In this document: positions 17,690-27,242 of the stretch, piece after piece | Layout: the number at the start of each line of letters is the position of its first letter | Numbering within the stretch: position 1 is the stretch's first letter | Source of the DNA: Gimesia fumaroli | Lineage (GTDB): Bacteria > Planctomycetota > Planctomycetia > Planctomycetales > Planctomycetaceae | Direction of reading: 5' to 3' | Assembly (NCBI RefSeq): GCF_007754425.1 | Contig: NZ_CP037452.1 | Span: 62,001 to 126,000, forward strand | DNA length: 64,000 bases | Position numbers and translations under genes: made by a program | The notes under the pieces: model-generated | Told to the model about the DNA's origin: nothing | What the model saw: the letters and a program-made list of their open reading frames with translations, nothing else | Databases searched by the model: none

Positions 17690-18760
17690 ATGAAAATCGC
17701 AAACGTTGATCGTCTGCTGCTGTTGTCCTGTCTCATTTTGAGCGCTGGTGTGGCGCAGGCTGCTGATCCCCACAGTCAGGGAGATTCAAAACAGATTGAC
17801 CTGGGCGGCGATGTTTCTCTGGAAGTCGTGTATATTCCGCCGGGCAAATTCATGATGGGCAGCACTCCCGAAGAGAAAGCCTGGGCGACCGGCATTGAAG
17901 GGGGGGCGACGCCGGGCACCACGCGGGAATCGTATGAAGGGGAACAGCCCCGACCGATGCAAGTCAGGGACGGATTCTGGATGGGCCGCACCGAAGTCAG
18001 CGTGGGTCAGTTCAAACGCTTCGCGGAAGAGACCGGCTACGTAACCGATGCCGAGAAACCGGGGGGCGAGACACAGGTGTTTGATCCCGAATGGAAAATC
18101 ACCGCCAAAGCGCCGCCGCATCCCTGGATCTCGATGAAAGGCAAGAGCTGGCGCGATCCGAATTTCGGGTTTCCCCTGCGAAACAGTTATCCGGTCGTCT
18201 GCGTCAGCTGGAATGACGGCCGTGCGTTCTGTAAATGGCTTACCGAGCGCGAACGCAAAGCAGGTCGCTTGCCGAAAGGACTGGAATATCGCCTGCCGAC
18301 CGAAGCCGAGTGGGCCTATGCCTGTCGAGGGGGCAGCCAGGAGAGCCATTATTTCTGGTGGGGTAATGACCTGCGCGACGGCGAAGGCCGCTTGAATATT
18401 TCCGCCGTCGACTTTCTGCCCGGCCGCAACAAAATCTGGCCGCTGGCGAATGCACCCTGGAGTGACGGCTTTGCCTTTGTCTCACCCGTCGATCAGTACG
18501 GCGAAAAAGGACGCAACGGTTTCGGAATGGCCGACATGTGTGGCGGCGTCTGGGAAATTGTCCTCGATCACTTCGATCCCAAGGGGGGCCACGAAGAACT
18601 CTATTTCGTCAAAGAAAACCCGCGTCCCGTCTGTCGGGGCGGCAACTACTTCGACGTCCCCGGCAACGCCCGCTGCGCTGTCCGTCTGGGACTGAAGAGT
18701 GAGAGTTATTCCGACTCCCGCGACGGCTTTCGAATTTGTCTGGGTGTGCCGCGCGGATAG
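17690..18760 (+). CDS. Formylglycine-generating-enzyme (SUMF1) family protein, exported
   Basis: The 356-residue protein has a signal peptide (to about residue 24, VAQAAD) and one FGE/SUMF1 domain: VVYIPPGKFMMGS at residues ~45-60, FWMGRTEVSVGQFKRFAEETGY, YPVVCVSWNDGRAFCKWL, YRLPTEAEWAYACRGG, FGMADMCGGVWE and RGGNYFDVPGNARCAVR, ending DGFRICLG. True FGEs oxidise a sulfatase cysteine to formylglycine; many planctomycete members are exported and non-catalytic or have other roles. The cysteine pair of catalytic FGEs could not be confidently placed. AAGGA lies 10 nt before the ATG. An SGNH hydrolase and a ceramidase-like gene follow. Confidence 0.88.
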   Translation: MKIANVDRLLLLSCLILSAGVAQAADPHSQGDSKQIDLGGDVSLEVVYIPPGKFMMGSTPEEKAWATGIEGGATPGTTRESYEGEQPRPMQVRDGFWMGRTEVSVGQFKRFAEETGYVTDAEKPGGETQVFDPEWKITAKAPPHPWISMKGKSWRDPNFGFPLRNSYPVVCVSWNDGRAFCKWLTERERKAGRLPKGLEYRLPTEAEWAYACRGGSQESHYFWWGNDLRDGEGRLNISAVDFLPGRNKIWPLANAPWSDGFAFVSPVDQYGEKGRNGFGMADMCGGVWEIVLDHFDPKGGHEELYFVKENPRPVCRGGNYFDVPGNARCAVRLGLKSESYSDSRDGFRICLGVPRG

Positions 18761-18881
18761 GTTTTATCAGTATAGTACCTGCGAGTTATCGAATTGAATT
18801 CGCCCCACCAGTTGAGCATAATGAAATGTATGCTCCCCATTTGAGACCTTCCCCTAACTTCCTTTGAACAGGATTGCTTTG

Positions 18882-19733
18882 ATGAACTTACTGCGACGCC
18901 CCTTGATGAAAACCATTTTCTCACTGCTCCTGCTGACAACGTTCTTATTGTGGCAGCCTTCGCTGACTTTAGCCGAGCACGACGGCAAGATTCAGATCCT
19001 CCTGCTGGGGGACAGCACCACAGAAGGCAGCATTCCGCGTCGGCTCAAACCGGAAGGGCCGCATCTGGAATCGGTGATGGAACAACTGCTGGCAGCGGAA
19101 GGGGATCTGCCCCCCTGTCATGTAATCAATTCCAGCCTGAGCGGCGAATACATTAAGCGCCTGTTCGATTCGGGGCGCTACGATCGCGACGCCGCCAAGC
19201 TGCCGGGCGTCGATTACGTCTTCATCCGTTACGGCTTGAACGACCGGGCCAAGCGTGAGAACTTCACCGAGAATTTTCCGAAAGACTTTCACGATCTGCT
19301 CGCGCGATTGAGGAAAGATCATCCCAACGCGGTCCTGGTTCCGATGACCGTGATCCCGTTTTCGAATGAAGAAGTCAGCAAGGAAATCAACGACTTGGTA
19401 TTCCAGGTGGCGAAAGAAGAAAATCTGGAAGTATTTGATATCTATCCCCGTTATGCCGCCGAGTTGAAAAAGGGATTCAATATGCTCAACTACCGCCGGT
19501 ATCCGGTGGAGAAAGTGCCCGAGAAATATCAGGACCTGGTAAAACCATTCATCATGGGAGGTCGAGTGGTGGTAATGGCCAACGAACTCGACCCGATTCT
19601 AGGAGACCTGCCGGGCTGGTATTCTGATCGGCATCCGAATCTGGCGGGCTACAATGTGATCGCCGACGAAACGGTAAAATACCTGGCTCCCAAACTCCGC
19701 GCCCGCAAGTCTGTTGAGAAATCAGGCAAGTAA
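18882..19733 (+). CDS. Exported SGNH/GDSL-family hydrolase
   Basis: The ATG at 18882 (AGGA 8 nt upstream) is preferred to the TTG at 18864. The product has about 283 residues with a hydrophobic signal (TIFSLLLLTTFLL, cut after LTLAE). SGNH blocks are present: ILLLGDSTTEG with the nucleophile Ser, FIRYGLNDR holding the Asn of block III, and SDRHPNLAGY with the Asp-x-x-His of block V. It is therefore a secreted ester hydrolase, perhaps acting on acylated carbohydrate. Only 27 bp separate it from the ceramidase-like gene, so they form a likely operon. Confidence 0.85.
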   Translation: MNLLRRPLMKTIFSLLLLTTFLLWQPSLTLAEHDGKIQILLLGDSTTEGSIPRRLKPEGPHLESVMEQLLAAEGDLPPCHVINSSLSGEYIKRLFDSGRYDRDAAKLPGVDYVFIRYGLNDRAKRENFTENFPKDFHDLLARLRKDHPNAVLVPMTVIPFSNEEVSKEINDLVFQVAKEENLEVFDIYPRYAAELKKGFNMLNYRRYPVEKVPEKYQDLVKPFIMGGRVVVMANELDPILGDLPGWYSDRHPNLAGYNVIADETVKYLAPKLRARKSVEKSGK

Positions 19734-19760
19734 GTTGTCATCAATCGGAGAAAGCCGAAC

Positions 19761-21293
19761 ATGTTGAACATTCTCCCAAAAATCACCGCTGGTCTGATGC
19801 TGTTGGTCGTCCTCAGTGGTACAGCAACACACGCGGAATGCGGCTTGTCCGCGGGGGCGGCGAAAGTGGATGTCACGCCGCCCACGCTGCCGGCGATTCA
19901 GAACGGCTTATTTCTGGAACAGAAACAGGGCAAAGTGCTGGATCGGCTGCACGCACGCTGTTTTGTTTTTAAAACAGACCGGACGGCAATTGCGATGGTG
20001 GTCGTTGATTCGTGTATGATTCCCCGCGATATCTGCCAGCGGGCCAAGTTACTTGCCAGCAAACAGACGGGCATTCCCGTGCACCGTATGTTGATCGCAT
20101 CAACGCACACACACTCGGCGCCCAGCGTGATGAATTTCTGCTTGGGAACATCCAGCGACCCGAACTACGAACGGTTTCTGCCGACAAAGCTGGCCGAGGG
20201 AATCGTCAAAGCATATGAGAATCTCGAACCGGCGCGGGTTGGCTATACTTCGGTTGATGCACCCGCGCATACGCACTGTCGTCGCTGGTTGAGAGATCCG
20301 CAGCAGTACGGCGATGATCCCTTTGGTGAGAAAACGGTGCGGGCCATCATGCACCCCGGTTATCAGAATCCTGACTTCATCGGCCCCGCTGGACCGGCGG
20401 ACACCGGGCTCTCGCTGCTCAGTATTCAGTCAGCGGACGGCAAGCGACCGCTTGGTCTGCTCGCCAATTATTCGATGCACTACTTTGGCGCGCGGGGCGG
20501 ATTTTCCGCCGACTACTACGGTAAGTTTTCGGCGCTGATGGAACAGAAAATCGCGGGGAAAGAGCACCCCGGTTTCGTCGCTGCCATGTCACAAGGGACG
20601 TCCGGCGATTTGCAGTGGATGGACTATTCCGAGCCGCGACGAAAAAATTACAGTATCGACCAGTACGCGGGCGAACTGGCCGCCATCGCCTTTGACGCAT
20701 ACAAGAAAATCGAATACACGACCGGCGACCCGAAACTGGGAATGGCGGAAACCCGCTTGACACTGGACCGTCGGCTGCCAAGCCCCGCGCGCTTGGCCTG
20801 GGCGAAGGAACTCAATACCAGTCGAGGCGACCGACGACCGAAATCGAAACCGGAAGTCTACGCCGAGCAGGCAACCTGGATCGAGGAACATCCCCAGGAG
20901 CAGATCATTCTGCAGGTGATCCGCATCGGCGACCTGGCGATCACGGCGATTCCCAACGAAGTTTATGGCATCACCGGCTTGAAGCTCAAAGCACAAAGCC
21001 CGTTCAAGCAGACCTTCAACATGAGCCTGGCCAACGGCGCCGCCGGCTACATCCCACCCCCCGAACAACACTACCTGGGCGGCTACACCACCTGGCCCGC
21101 CCGCACCGCCGGCCTGGAAGTCAACGCCGAACCCCAGATCGTCGCCAAACTGCTGCAACTGTTAGAAGTGTTATCAGGTGAAAAACGTAAACCGTTAACC
21201 ACCGACTTTTACAACGACCAGCAACGCACGGCGATTGAGAAAGCAAAAACGGACGGGAATAATCGGGTGAATCGCGGGGCGGGGAAAGGCTGA
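19761..21293 (+). CDS. Neutral/alkaline ceramidase-like exported protein
   Basis: A 510-residue protein with a signal peptide (residues 1-25, ending HAECG). It matches the neutral/alkaline non-lysosomal ceramidase N-terminal domain: LSAGAAKVDVTPP at the start, LHARCFVFKTDRTAIAMVVVD, then IASTHTHSAPS (histidines of the zinc site) and LANYSMHYFGARG, and MSQGTSGDLQ. The C-terminal ceramidase domain is not obvious, as in most planctomycete homologues, whose true substrate is uncertain. It follows the SGNH hydrolase closely. Annotation as an amidase or hydrolase of lipids or sugars would be inference. Confidence 0.82.
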   Translation: MLNILPKITAGLMLLVVLSGTATHAECGLSAGAAKVDVTPPTLPAIQNGLFLEQKQGKVLDRLHARCFVFKTDRTAIAMVVVDSCMIPRDICQRAKLLASKQTGIPVHRMLIASTHTHSAPSVMNFCLGTSSDPNYERFLPTKLAEGIVKAYENLEPARVGYTSVDAPAHTHCRRWLRDPQQYGDDPFGEKTVRAIMHPGYQNPDFIGPAGPADTGLSLLSIQSADGKRPLGLLANYSMHYFGARGGFSADYYGKFSALMEQKIAGKEHPGFVAAMSQGTSGDLQWMDYSEPRRKNYSIDQYAGELAAIAFDAYKKIEYTTGDPKLGMAETRLTLDRRLPSPARLAWAKELNTSRGDRRPKSKPEVYAEQATWIEEHPQEQIILQVIRIGDLAITAIPNEVYGITGLKLKAQSPFKQTFNMSLANGAAGYIPPPEQHYLGGYTTWPARTAGLEVNAEPQIVAKLLQLLEVLSGEKRKPLTTDFYNDQQRTAIEKAKTDGNNRVNRGAGKG

Positions 21294-21332
21294 AACTACC
21301 ATTTGAACTTCAAAGGGAGTGTCATTTTGGTT

Positions 21333-21806
21333 TCAATTGTTTACCCAGCTGAAAACATCCCCTTCCGGAAGTGACTCTACACCTGAGAGCCTTAACATAT
21401 AGAGCACCTGGGCGCGGTGGTGCATGCTGTGGGTGACAATGTGGGCCAGGGCGGTGCCGAAGGTTTTTTCGCGAGGCGGATCGTCGAGGTGGTCGATCCA
21501 GACATCGTCCCAGCCGTTGGTTTGCTGGACCTGAGTACCAATTGTTTTGAGGCGTGCTGCTGCAGCCGATAAGCGCTCGCGCATTTCTGCAATCGTTTGA
21601 TTAGATGATCGTTCTATTGGTTCGCCGGCCATCAGTGCCGACCAGATTTCCATGTTGCCGATGATATGGTGCAGCGTCGCACGGAGTGTCCGGTGACCGA
21701 TGTCGAATTCGTGATCAAGTTGTTCGTCGGGAAGCGTCGCACAGATTTCGAGTAACTGACGCGTGGTCCAGGCATCGTGGGCTAAGAGTCGATCGAGTAA
21801 ATCCAT
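21333..21806 (-). CDS. DinB family protein
   Basis: This 157-residue protein has the DinB/YfiT four-helix bundle with metal-binding histidines: LLAHDAWTTRQLLEI at the N-terminus, TLHHIIGNMEIW near residue 48 and HIVTHSMHHRAQVLYMLR near residue 128. Members bind a divalent metal, and some are thiol-dependent transferases; the substrate here is unknown. The gene starts 18 bp after the FAD monooxygenase gene on the same strand, so they form a probable two-gene operon. Confidence 0.87.
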   Translation of the reverse strand: MDLLDRLLAHDAWTTRQLLEICATLPDEQLDHEFDIGHRTLRATLHHIIGNMEIWSALMAGEPIERSSNQTIAEMRERLSAAAARLKTIGTQVQQTNGWDDVWIDHLDDPPREKTFGTALAHIVTHSMHHRAQVLYMLRLSGVESLPEGDVFSWVNN

Positions 21807-21823
21807 GGTGATTCTGGTTTCTG

Positions 21824-22963
21824 TTAAATCGGTTCATCAAAGGCCTTCGCGATGGAGCTGGCAAGCTGTTCCAGTGAGTAAAATTTCGTGGCGACGTCGC
21901 GGATGTGGGCGACGGTGGCGGATTTGATGAACATCATTTTGGCTAAATGACGCGAATCGCTTTGTGTGCTCTCGACGCGATGCTGGCGGCGTTTGACGTA
22001 GAGTGACAAGGCATGTTCCAGGAACTCTGTGTTCGTACGCGAAAGTTCGTCGGCGAGGACGGCGGCGGACTCCATCGCCATCGACGCGCCGATGCCCGCG
22101 GTGGGCAGGAAGCCGGCGGCGGCATCGCCCAGCAGCACCACGCGGCCGCGGGTCCACTCTTTCGAACGGACGTCGGAAAGTTTCCAGAAGAACAGATCTG
22201 CGCTGTCGTCGGGCAGGGCTGCCAGACAGGTGTCGACGAGTTCTCCCATGCCAATGAACTGTTCGCGGAGACGCTGTTGTCGGCCTGGTCCCGGCTGGTC
22301 GAAGTTGCCTTCAACCGGCGCGCCCGCATAAACGCCCGCACCTTCCATTGTGGGATAGATGCCGAAGAAGCGGCCCGCGCCCCAGTGTTCTACGAAGGTT
22401 TCTTTCGGAACCGCATTCACATCGACCCACCAGACCCAGCCGCCCCAGTTCGTGTGGTAGTAGGGCTGTTCGCCGAACACAAGCTGGCGGACTTTCGAAT
22501 GCAGCCCGTCCGCGCCGACGACAAGGTCGAACGTTTCGCTCGTGCCGTCGTTGAAGGTGGCGGTGACAGCGTCTCCGGTATCGTTCAATGATTCAATGGC
22601 AGTATTGAAACGCAGGTCGGCGCTTTCGAGGGCCGAGTGCAGCAGTTTGATGAGTTGCGGCCGCGTGCAGCTCAGGTTGGGGCCGAAGCGGTCGGAGATG
22701 GGGTCCATCGACCAGTGCTTAACGAGTTCGCCGTGATTGTCGCGAACTTCGTAGTGCTTGCATTCAATCGACTCGGCGGCGAACTGTTCATAGAGTCCCA
22801 GGCCATGAAAGACCCGATAGCCGAGCGGCCAGAGACCCAGCATGTAACCCGCATGGTCAAAGTTGGGGGCGCGTTCGATGAGTGTGGGTTCAAAGCCGCG
22901 CTGTTTGAGTAAGGCGGCGAGCGTCATGCCCCCAATGCCGGCACCGACGATGAGAATGCGCAT
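21824..22963 (-). CDS. FAD-dependent monooxygenase (UbiH/PHBH-like)
   Basis: Start set at ATG 22963 (AGGAA 5 nt upstream); the GTG 48 bp earlier would add residues before the conserved N-terminus. The 379-residue product begins RILIVGAGIGGMTLAALLK, the GxGxxG FAD fold, with a further DLVVGADGLHSKVR block near residue 155 and GDAAAGFLPTAGIGASMAM near residue 280, the second FAD site. This is the standard layout of group A flavoprotein monooxygenases, which hydroxylate or epoxidise aromatic or polyketide-like substrates using NAD(P)H. Linked to the DinB gene downstream. Confidence 0.9.
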   Translation of the reverse strand: MRILIVGAGIGGMTLAALLKQRGFEPTLIERAPNFDHAGYMLGLWPLGYRVFHGLGLYEQFAAESIECKHYEVRDNHGELVKHWSMDPISDRFGPNLSCTRPQLIKLLHSALESADLRFNTAIESLNDTGDAVTATFNDGTSETFDLVVGADGLHSKVRQLVFGEQPYYHTNWGGWVWWVDVNAVPKETFVEHWGAGRFFGIYPTMEGAGVYAGAPVEGNFDQPGPGRQQRLREQFIGMGELVDTCLAALPDDSADLFFWKLSDVRSKEWTRGRVVLLGDAAAGFLPTAGIGASMAMESAAVLADELSRTNTEFLEHALSLYVKRRQHRVESTQSDSRHLAKMMFIKSATVAHIRDVATKFYSLEQLASSIAKAFDEPI

Positions 22964-23142
22964 GGTTCCTTTTCTCCGTAAAAGGGAATGAGATTTGTCT
23001 GAGGAACACACTTTAGCAAATCGGAACGTCTTAATGCGAGATGAAAGGAAAAAATGAATCGGTGCGGTTCATTTTTCTACCACGAAAGACTCGAAAAGCA
23101 CGAAATGAGAGTAGAGCGCAAAGTGGTATGTGGACGCTGGAA

Positions 23143-26100
23143 CTATTTTTTCAGCGTCAGCGTGCCCAGATCGATTGGTTTTGCTTCGCTGTTCTTTTCT
23201 GCAGGTGGTACTGAGAAAATGTAGTTGATGAGATGGCCGGGAGAGGGATGTATTTTCGGATTATCGGAATGGAAATAAACGGTCATCGCATAAGTTCCCG
23301 CAGGCACATCATCGATGCGGAAGGAGCCATTGGGGGCAACGCTGGCGCGGAAGCGGAGTGATTCCAAGATCATTTTTTCATGAGCCACCTCGTATTTCTC
23401 AAAGCTGGCTTTCTCTGTTGCATAGCGTTCCGATGCTTTCCAGTTTTTATACCAGGTCAGGTACTTCTGAGGATCTTTCTGTAGTTCTTCTAAAGCCATG
23501 ATACCGGGAGGGGGATCCAGAAAGGAATATCCGTCAATCGAGGCGAATTGCCAGGTCACTTTCTCTTGGTGCTTCTCGGGCGGGACCAGTTTGCCGATGA
23601 CGGGACGGCCCGTGTGTCCCAGATCAAGATGAATCGTTTTCCCAGCAACGAATTCCAGAGGCACCAAAATTGCCGAGGTGACTTCCCTGGCTCCTTCAAA
23701 TACCAGATGCGAAAGGGAACGGCTAAGATAACCTTTGCCGGGAAACACACGGTCAAAATCATACTGACCGTCGGGCCCTGTCGGTTTGATCGTCCAGGTT
23801 GAAAATCGGGGGCCATTCTCATTTGACTGGAGGAAAATGCTTTCCTGAATCGTGAGATAAACTTTGGGAGCAGGCTGATTACCGATTCGAAATTGACCTT
23901 CCACGCGGGCCCAGGGTGTCAGGCGCAACGGATCGGGCAGAGGGCCTGAGTCTGATTTATAGTGAGCGAAGCCGGCAGGGTGGGTGATGACGAGCTGAAA
24001 CGGCTCGCTTGTAGCGGGAGTATGAAAATGACCAGCGGTATTGGAGTGGACCAGTGTTGCAGATGTGGAGCTGTCGCGAATATCTCCGTTGCGTATACTG
24101 ATCTGGGTATCTTTCACTCCGACCGCAATTTTAGCGTCTACGGCTGGTTTTCCGTCAGGTGTCAGGATTGTCGTGGCGATGTCTTGTGCCGGTTCGAGTT
24201 CGAAGTCAAGCTTCACGTCTCCCTCAGTGTTTTGCAGTTTTCGCGAAACAGCGACTCGATAGCCGGGGGCTGCCACACGAATATAATGTCCCGGTGCATC
24301 ACGCGCGATGCGTAACCGATACGTTCCCTCCCGCGCTTCGGAACGATCAGACGTGAGCCATAAGATACGGGATTGAGTACGTGAACTTTGAACACCGTGA
24401 GTCACAAGGAACTTTTTGATGGGTTGTTTTGTTTTGGCATCAACCACACGTCCCGAGGGAGCTAGCATCTTGGGGGGCGTGAATACGTATTCTTCATCGC
24501 GGGCGATGAGTGTCTGGCTACTCAGATACATGCCACCCGGACGACAGATGTCGGCCTGAAATTCATCAAGGGGGGCTTCATTCCATTCCCAGACACCATT
24601 CTCATCGGCATATTGATTGACGTAGTCAAATTCAAAGAATCCAATCCAGGATCCTCGCCAGTGCTGGAACAAGATCCTGGATTTAGGAATACCTTTGCCT
24701 TGTTCGTCAACCACACGAATTCGGATCTTGCCTCCTGGTTTCAGGACAAAATCGACGGGCTCCATCTCGGGGTCGACACGGACTTCCTGTACTTCAGGGG
24801 CGTGATCTTTGGCAGAAACGACGACACGCGTCAAGCGGGGCTCGCAGCCGGTGAGCAGGTAGACGCCCCGTTCGTCGGTGGTGGCTTTGCGAAGGTCGTT
24901 CGTGAATTTGGTTCTGACCAGCGCACCGGGAATGGGCTTGCCGTTTTCATCAGTCACACTGCCAGTAATGACGAGCCCACGATCGAGGACGATACGTGGG
25001 GCGGGCGTTTGATTTTCTTTGATTTCAAATTCACTACGCGAGACGCGGTCTCTCCAGGGGCTATAATCGGGATGATTCACATCAATATGGACATCGGGTT
25101 TTGACGCGGGAACATGTTCGTACCTCCATTGGCCTTTCACATCGGTGGTGATTCTTGTGCCAACTCCCAGTTTACTGGAATCGCCGGGGCGTTTTTTAAA
25201 ATAGATGCCAGGTGAAATCTTGGCGCCCGCAATCGGCGTTCCTGCTTCGTCCACAACTGTGCCTCCGACCGTCCAGGCGGCATCTAGTTGAGCTGTGAAC
25301 TCGTCCGGGATTGAACTCCAACTGGCCCAATAGGGGGCATAGCCGGGTTGTTTGATGCTGAGATTAAATCGCTTGAGACGAGTGTGTACCGTCAGCTGGA
25401 GCACGCCTTTCTCGTCGGTCTTCACATAGGGGCCATAGGTGCTCTTGCGGACGTATGTGCCGCGTTGAATTTGTTCGGGAGTCACGGCCGGATCGGTGCG
25501 GGCTTCAATCAAAGCGTTCGGTACCGGTTTTCCGGCAGGATCAACGACGTTGAGTCGGAACGTGCGCGAATCCTCTTTTGCTTTTGACGTGTTGTTGGCA
25601 GGAGGCAGCGTTTTCTGGGAAACGGGTTTTTTCGCTGGTTCCTCTTTTTTGCTCACCGTCTGTGCGGTGGACGTCGAGACGAGCGAGACCAGGGGCAATG
25701 CTAATGTCAACGCCAGCAGGGCGAGTACGCCAGTTCGAGAAACGCGTAAGGGTTCGCGCAGTGGTTCACCAAACAGTCGGGCCACGCGACGGCGCATTTC
25801 GGACGGCGACTTTCCGCTGGCGGCGAGCGAAGAGAGATCCGGTGTGGTTGCGTTACTCCGTTTTGCCAGTTCGGCGATACGCAACAGAGCCGTCGCGTAT
25901 TCCACGCGCGATTCAAATGCCGACGAGGAATCGGAAGTGGGTGGTGTCTGGCATGCCATTTCATCGCAGCAAAATTCGCGGAGCACGCTGATACGGCGAC
26001 TGAGATACCATAGCAGTGGATTGAAAAACAGAACGGCCTCAGCGAAACGCTGGAGCAGGTAGATCCAAATATCGTAACGTCTGACATGAGCCAGCTCATG

Positions 26101-26847
26101 CGCGAGAATCAATTCGAGTTCCTCTGTAGAGAGCCCACTGATGGCGGATGCTGGCAACAGAATCGTGGGCCGGATAATGCCGATGACTTTAGGCACAACG
26201 ATCTGTTCTGCGCGAGCCAGGGCAGGTACGACCTTCATCGACCATTGTTGTGCCAGAGACCGCAGTGCTTCCACAAGGGGACCTTCAGTGACTAAATCGG
26301 CTTGCGAACCCAGTCGGTTGGCGCGGATGCTGGCGATGATCAGACGCGTCAGCATCAGTGCGACGCCTATGATGTAAACGGCCATAATCCAGGGTGCCAG
26401 CCACAACCACTGAGTTGACGAGTTGACGGTTGGGGGTGTCGCACTCGAAGTGCGTGTGGCTTCGATGGGCTGAGTTTGAAAGGAGCGTTGCGTCTGTGGT
26501 TTGCTGTTTTGTGTCTTCCTCGAAACAATCTGTTCCGGGTAGATAGGAGAGACTGCAGAGGGAGTGGGTTCTGGTTTGGTCTCTGTTGTGAGCGTGAGTG
26601 ATTCGTCCGTGATTTGGCGTTCTGGTTCAGCAACGTCTAACAGTTGATACGTGACTGGTACGGCGAGGATCGCTGTTACGAGGGCGATGACATGAAGCGT
26701 GTAACGCCGTTCGACCGAGGCGTTGCGCCAAAAACGATCGAGACTCCAGACAACCAGCGCCAGCAGTGAAACCTGCCAGATCGAGTGCATGAGTGTCAGG
26801 CAAAGGCGACCGTTGAAAGCCGGGTCAATCAGTGTGTGCCAGGTCAT
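23143..26847 (-). CDS. BlaR1-type M56 metallopeptidase with long carboxypeptidase-regulatory tail (pair 2)
   Basis: A 1234-residue membrane protein. TM segments are near residues 18-36, 50-70 and 150-172. The zinc motif HELAH is at residues 250-254, with third-ligand block LREFCCDEMA near 289-298. A further TM segment (VLALLALTLALPLVSLV) precedes eight or so Ig-like carboxypeptidase-regulatory repeats (such as LNVVDPAGKPVPNALIEAR, VVDEAGTPIAGAKI and ITGSVTDENGKPIPGALV). No penicillin-binding sensor domain is seen. It overlaps its blaI by 4 bp. It is a paralogue of the 7088-10300 protein with the same logic but different N-terminal loops and operators. Confidence 0.9.
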   Translation of the reverse strand: MTWHTLIDPAFNGRLCLTLMHSIWQVSLLALVVWSLDRFWRNASVERRYTLHVIALVTAILAVPVTYQLLDVAEPERQITDESLTLTTETKPEPTPSAVSPIYPEQIVSRKTQNSKPQTQRSFQTQPIEATRTSSATPPTVNSSTQWLWLAPWIMAVYIIGVALMLTRLIIASIRANRLGSQADLVTEGPLVEALRSLAQQWSMKVVPALARAEQIVVPKVIGIIRPTILLPASAISGLSTEELELILAHELAHVRRYDIWIYLLQRFAEAVLFFNPLLWYLSRRISVLREFCCDEMACQTPPTSDSSSAFESRVEYATALLRIAELAKRSNATTPDLSSLAASGKSPSEMRRRVARLFGEPLREPLRVSRTGVLALLALTLALPLVSLVSTSTAQTVSKKEEPAKKPVSQKTLPPANNTSKAKEDSRTFRLNVVDPAGKPVPNALIEARTDPAVTPEQIQRGTYVRKSTYGPYVKTDEKGVLQLTVHTRLKRFNLSIKQPGYAPYWASWSSIPDEFTAQLDAAWTVGGTVVDEAGTPIAGAKISPGIYFKKRPGDSSKLGVGTRITTDVKGQWRYEHVPASKPDVHIDVNHPDYSPWRDRVSRSEFEIKENQTPAPRIVLDRGLVITGSVTDENGKPIPGALVRTKFTNDLRKATTDERGVYLLTGCEPRLTRVVVSAKDHAPEVQEVRVDPEMEPVDFVLKPGGKIRIRVVDEQGKGIPKSRILFQHWRGSWIGFFEFDYVNQYADENGVWEWNEAPLDEFQADICRPGGMYLSSQTLIARDEEYVFTPPKMLAPSGRVVDAKTKQPIKKFLVTHGVQSSRTQSRILWLTSDRSEAREGTYRLRIARDAPGHYIRVAAPGYRVAVSRKLQNTEGDVKLDFELEPAQDIATTILTPDGKPAVDAKIAVGVKDTQISIRNGDIRDSSTSATLVHSNTAGHFHTPATSEPFQLVITHPAGFAHYKSDSGPLPDPLRLTPWARVEGQFRIGNQPAPKVYLTIQESIFLQSNENGPRFSTWTIKPTGPDGQYDFDRVFPGKGYLSRSLSHLVFEGAREVTSAILVPLEFVAGKTIHLDLGHTGRPVIGKLVPPEKHQEKVTWQFASIDGYSFLDPPPGIMALEELQKDPQKYLTWYKNWKASERYATEKASFEKYEVAHEKMILESLRFRASVAPNGSFRIDDVPAGTYAMTVYFHSDNPKIHPSPGHLINYIFSVPPAEKNSEAKPIDLGTLTLKK

Positions 26848-27242
26848 TGTTTTTGCTCCTTTGCCTTGCGTGTGATCAGCTTACGAATCTCCGCGAGTTC
26901 AGCCTGATCCAGGTCGACCGTTTCGAGCAGGTTGAGGACCAGTTCAGAGGACGAACCGTCGAACACACGCGAGAGTACATCTTCCATGATGCCACCCGTT
27001 ACCGTTTTCTTCATCAGTTTGGGGGAGAACAGAAACGATTTGCCCTCTTTCTTTCGCGAGACAAACCCTTTGCGATACATGATATTGAGCATGGTGATCA
27101 CAGAGCTGTGGGAGAGTGGACGGCCTGCTTTGGTTTCGAGTCGCGCTCTGACTTCGCGAACCGGTAACGGCGAGTCATCCCACAATACTTTGAGGATTTC
27201 GAGTTCCAGCTCAGTAGGATGTTCTGATCCCGGACGTGCCAT
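26844..27242 (-). CDS. BlaI/MecI family transcriptional repressor (pair 2)
   Basis: This 132-residue protein has the BlaI winged helix (LTELELEILKVLWDDSPLPV-type block, then LSHSSVITMLNIMYRKGFV as recognition region) and a C-terminal dimerisation part (VFDGSSSELVLNLLETVDLDQ). It is clearly different from the pair 1 repressor, notably in the recognition helix (SHSSVITMLNIMYR against ARNTVQTMIVRLEE), which fits its different operator sequence. It is the first gene of the blaI-blaR1 operon. Confidence 0.92.
   Translation of the reverse strand: MARPGSEHPTELELEILKVLWDDSPLPVREVRARLETKAGRPLSHSSVITMLNIMYRKGFVSRKKEGKSFLFSPKLMKKTVTGGIMEDVLSRVFDGSSSELVLNLLETVDLDQAELAEIRKLITRKAKEQKQ

Noticed and set aside
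20589-21158. A 189-codon minus-strand frame opposite the ceramidase-like gene
   Set aside because: Repetitive G/V/F/D-rich shadow of a supported gene.
22013-22591. A 192-codon plus-strand frame opposite the FAD monooxygenase
   Set aside because: Antisense to a gene with two clear FAD motifs.
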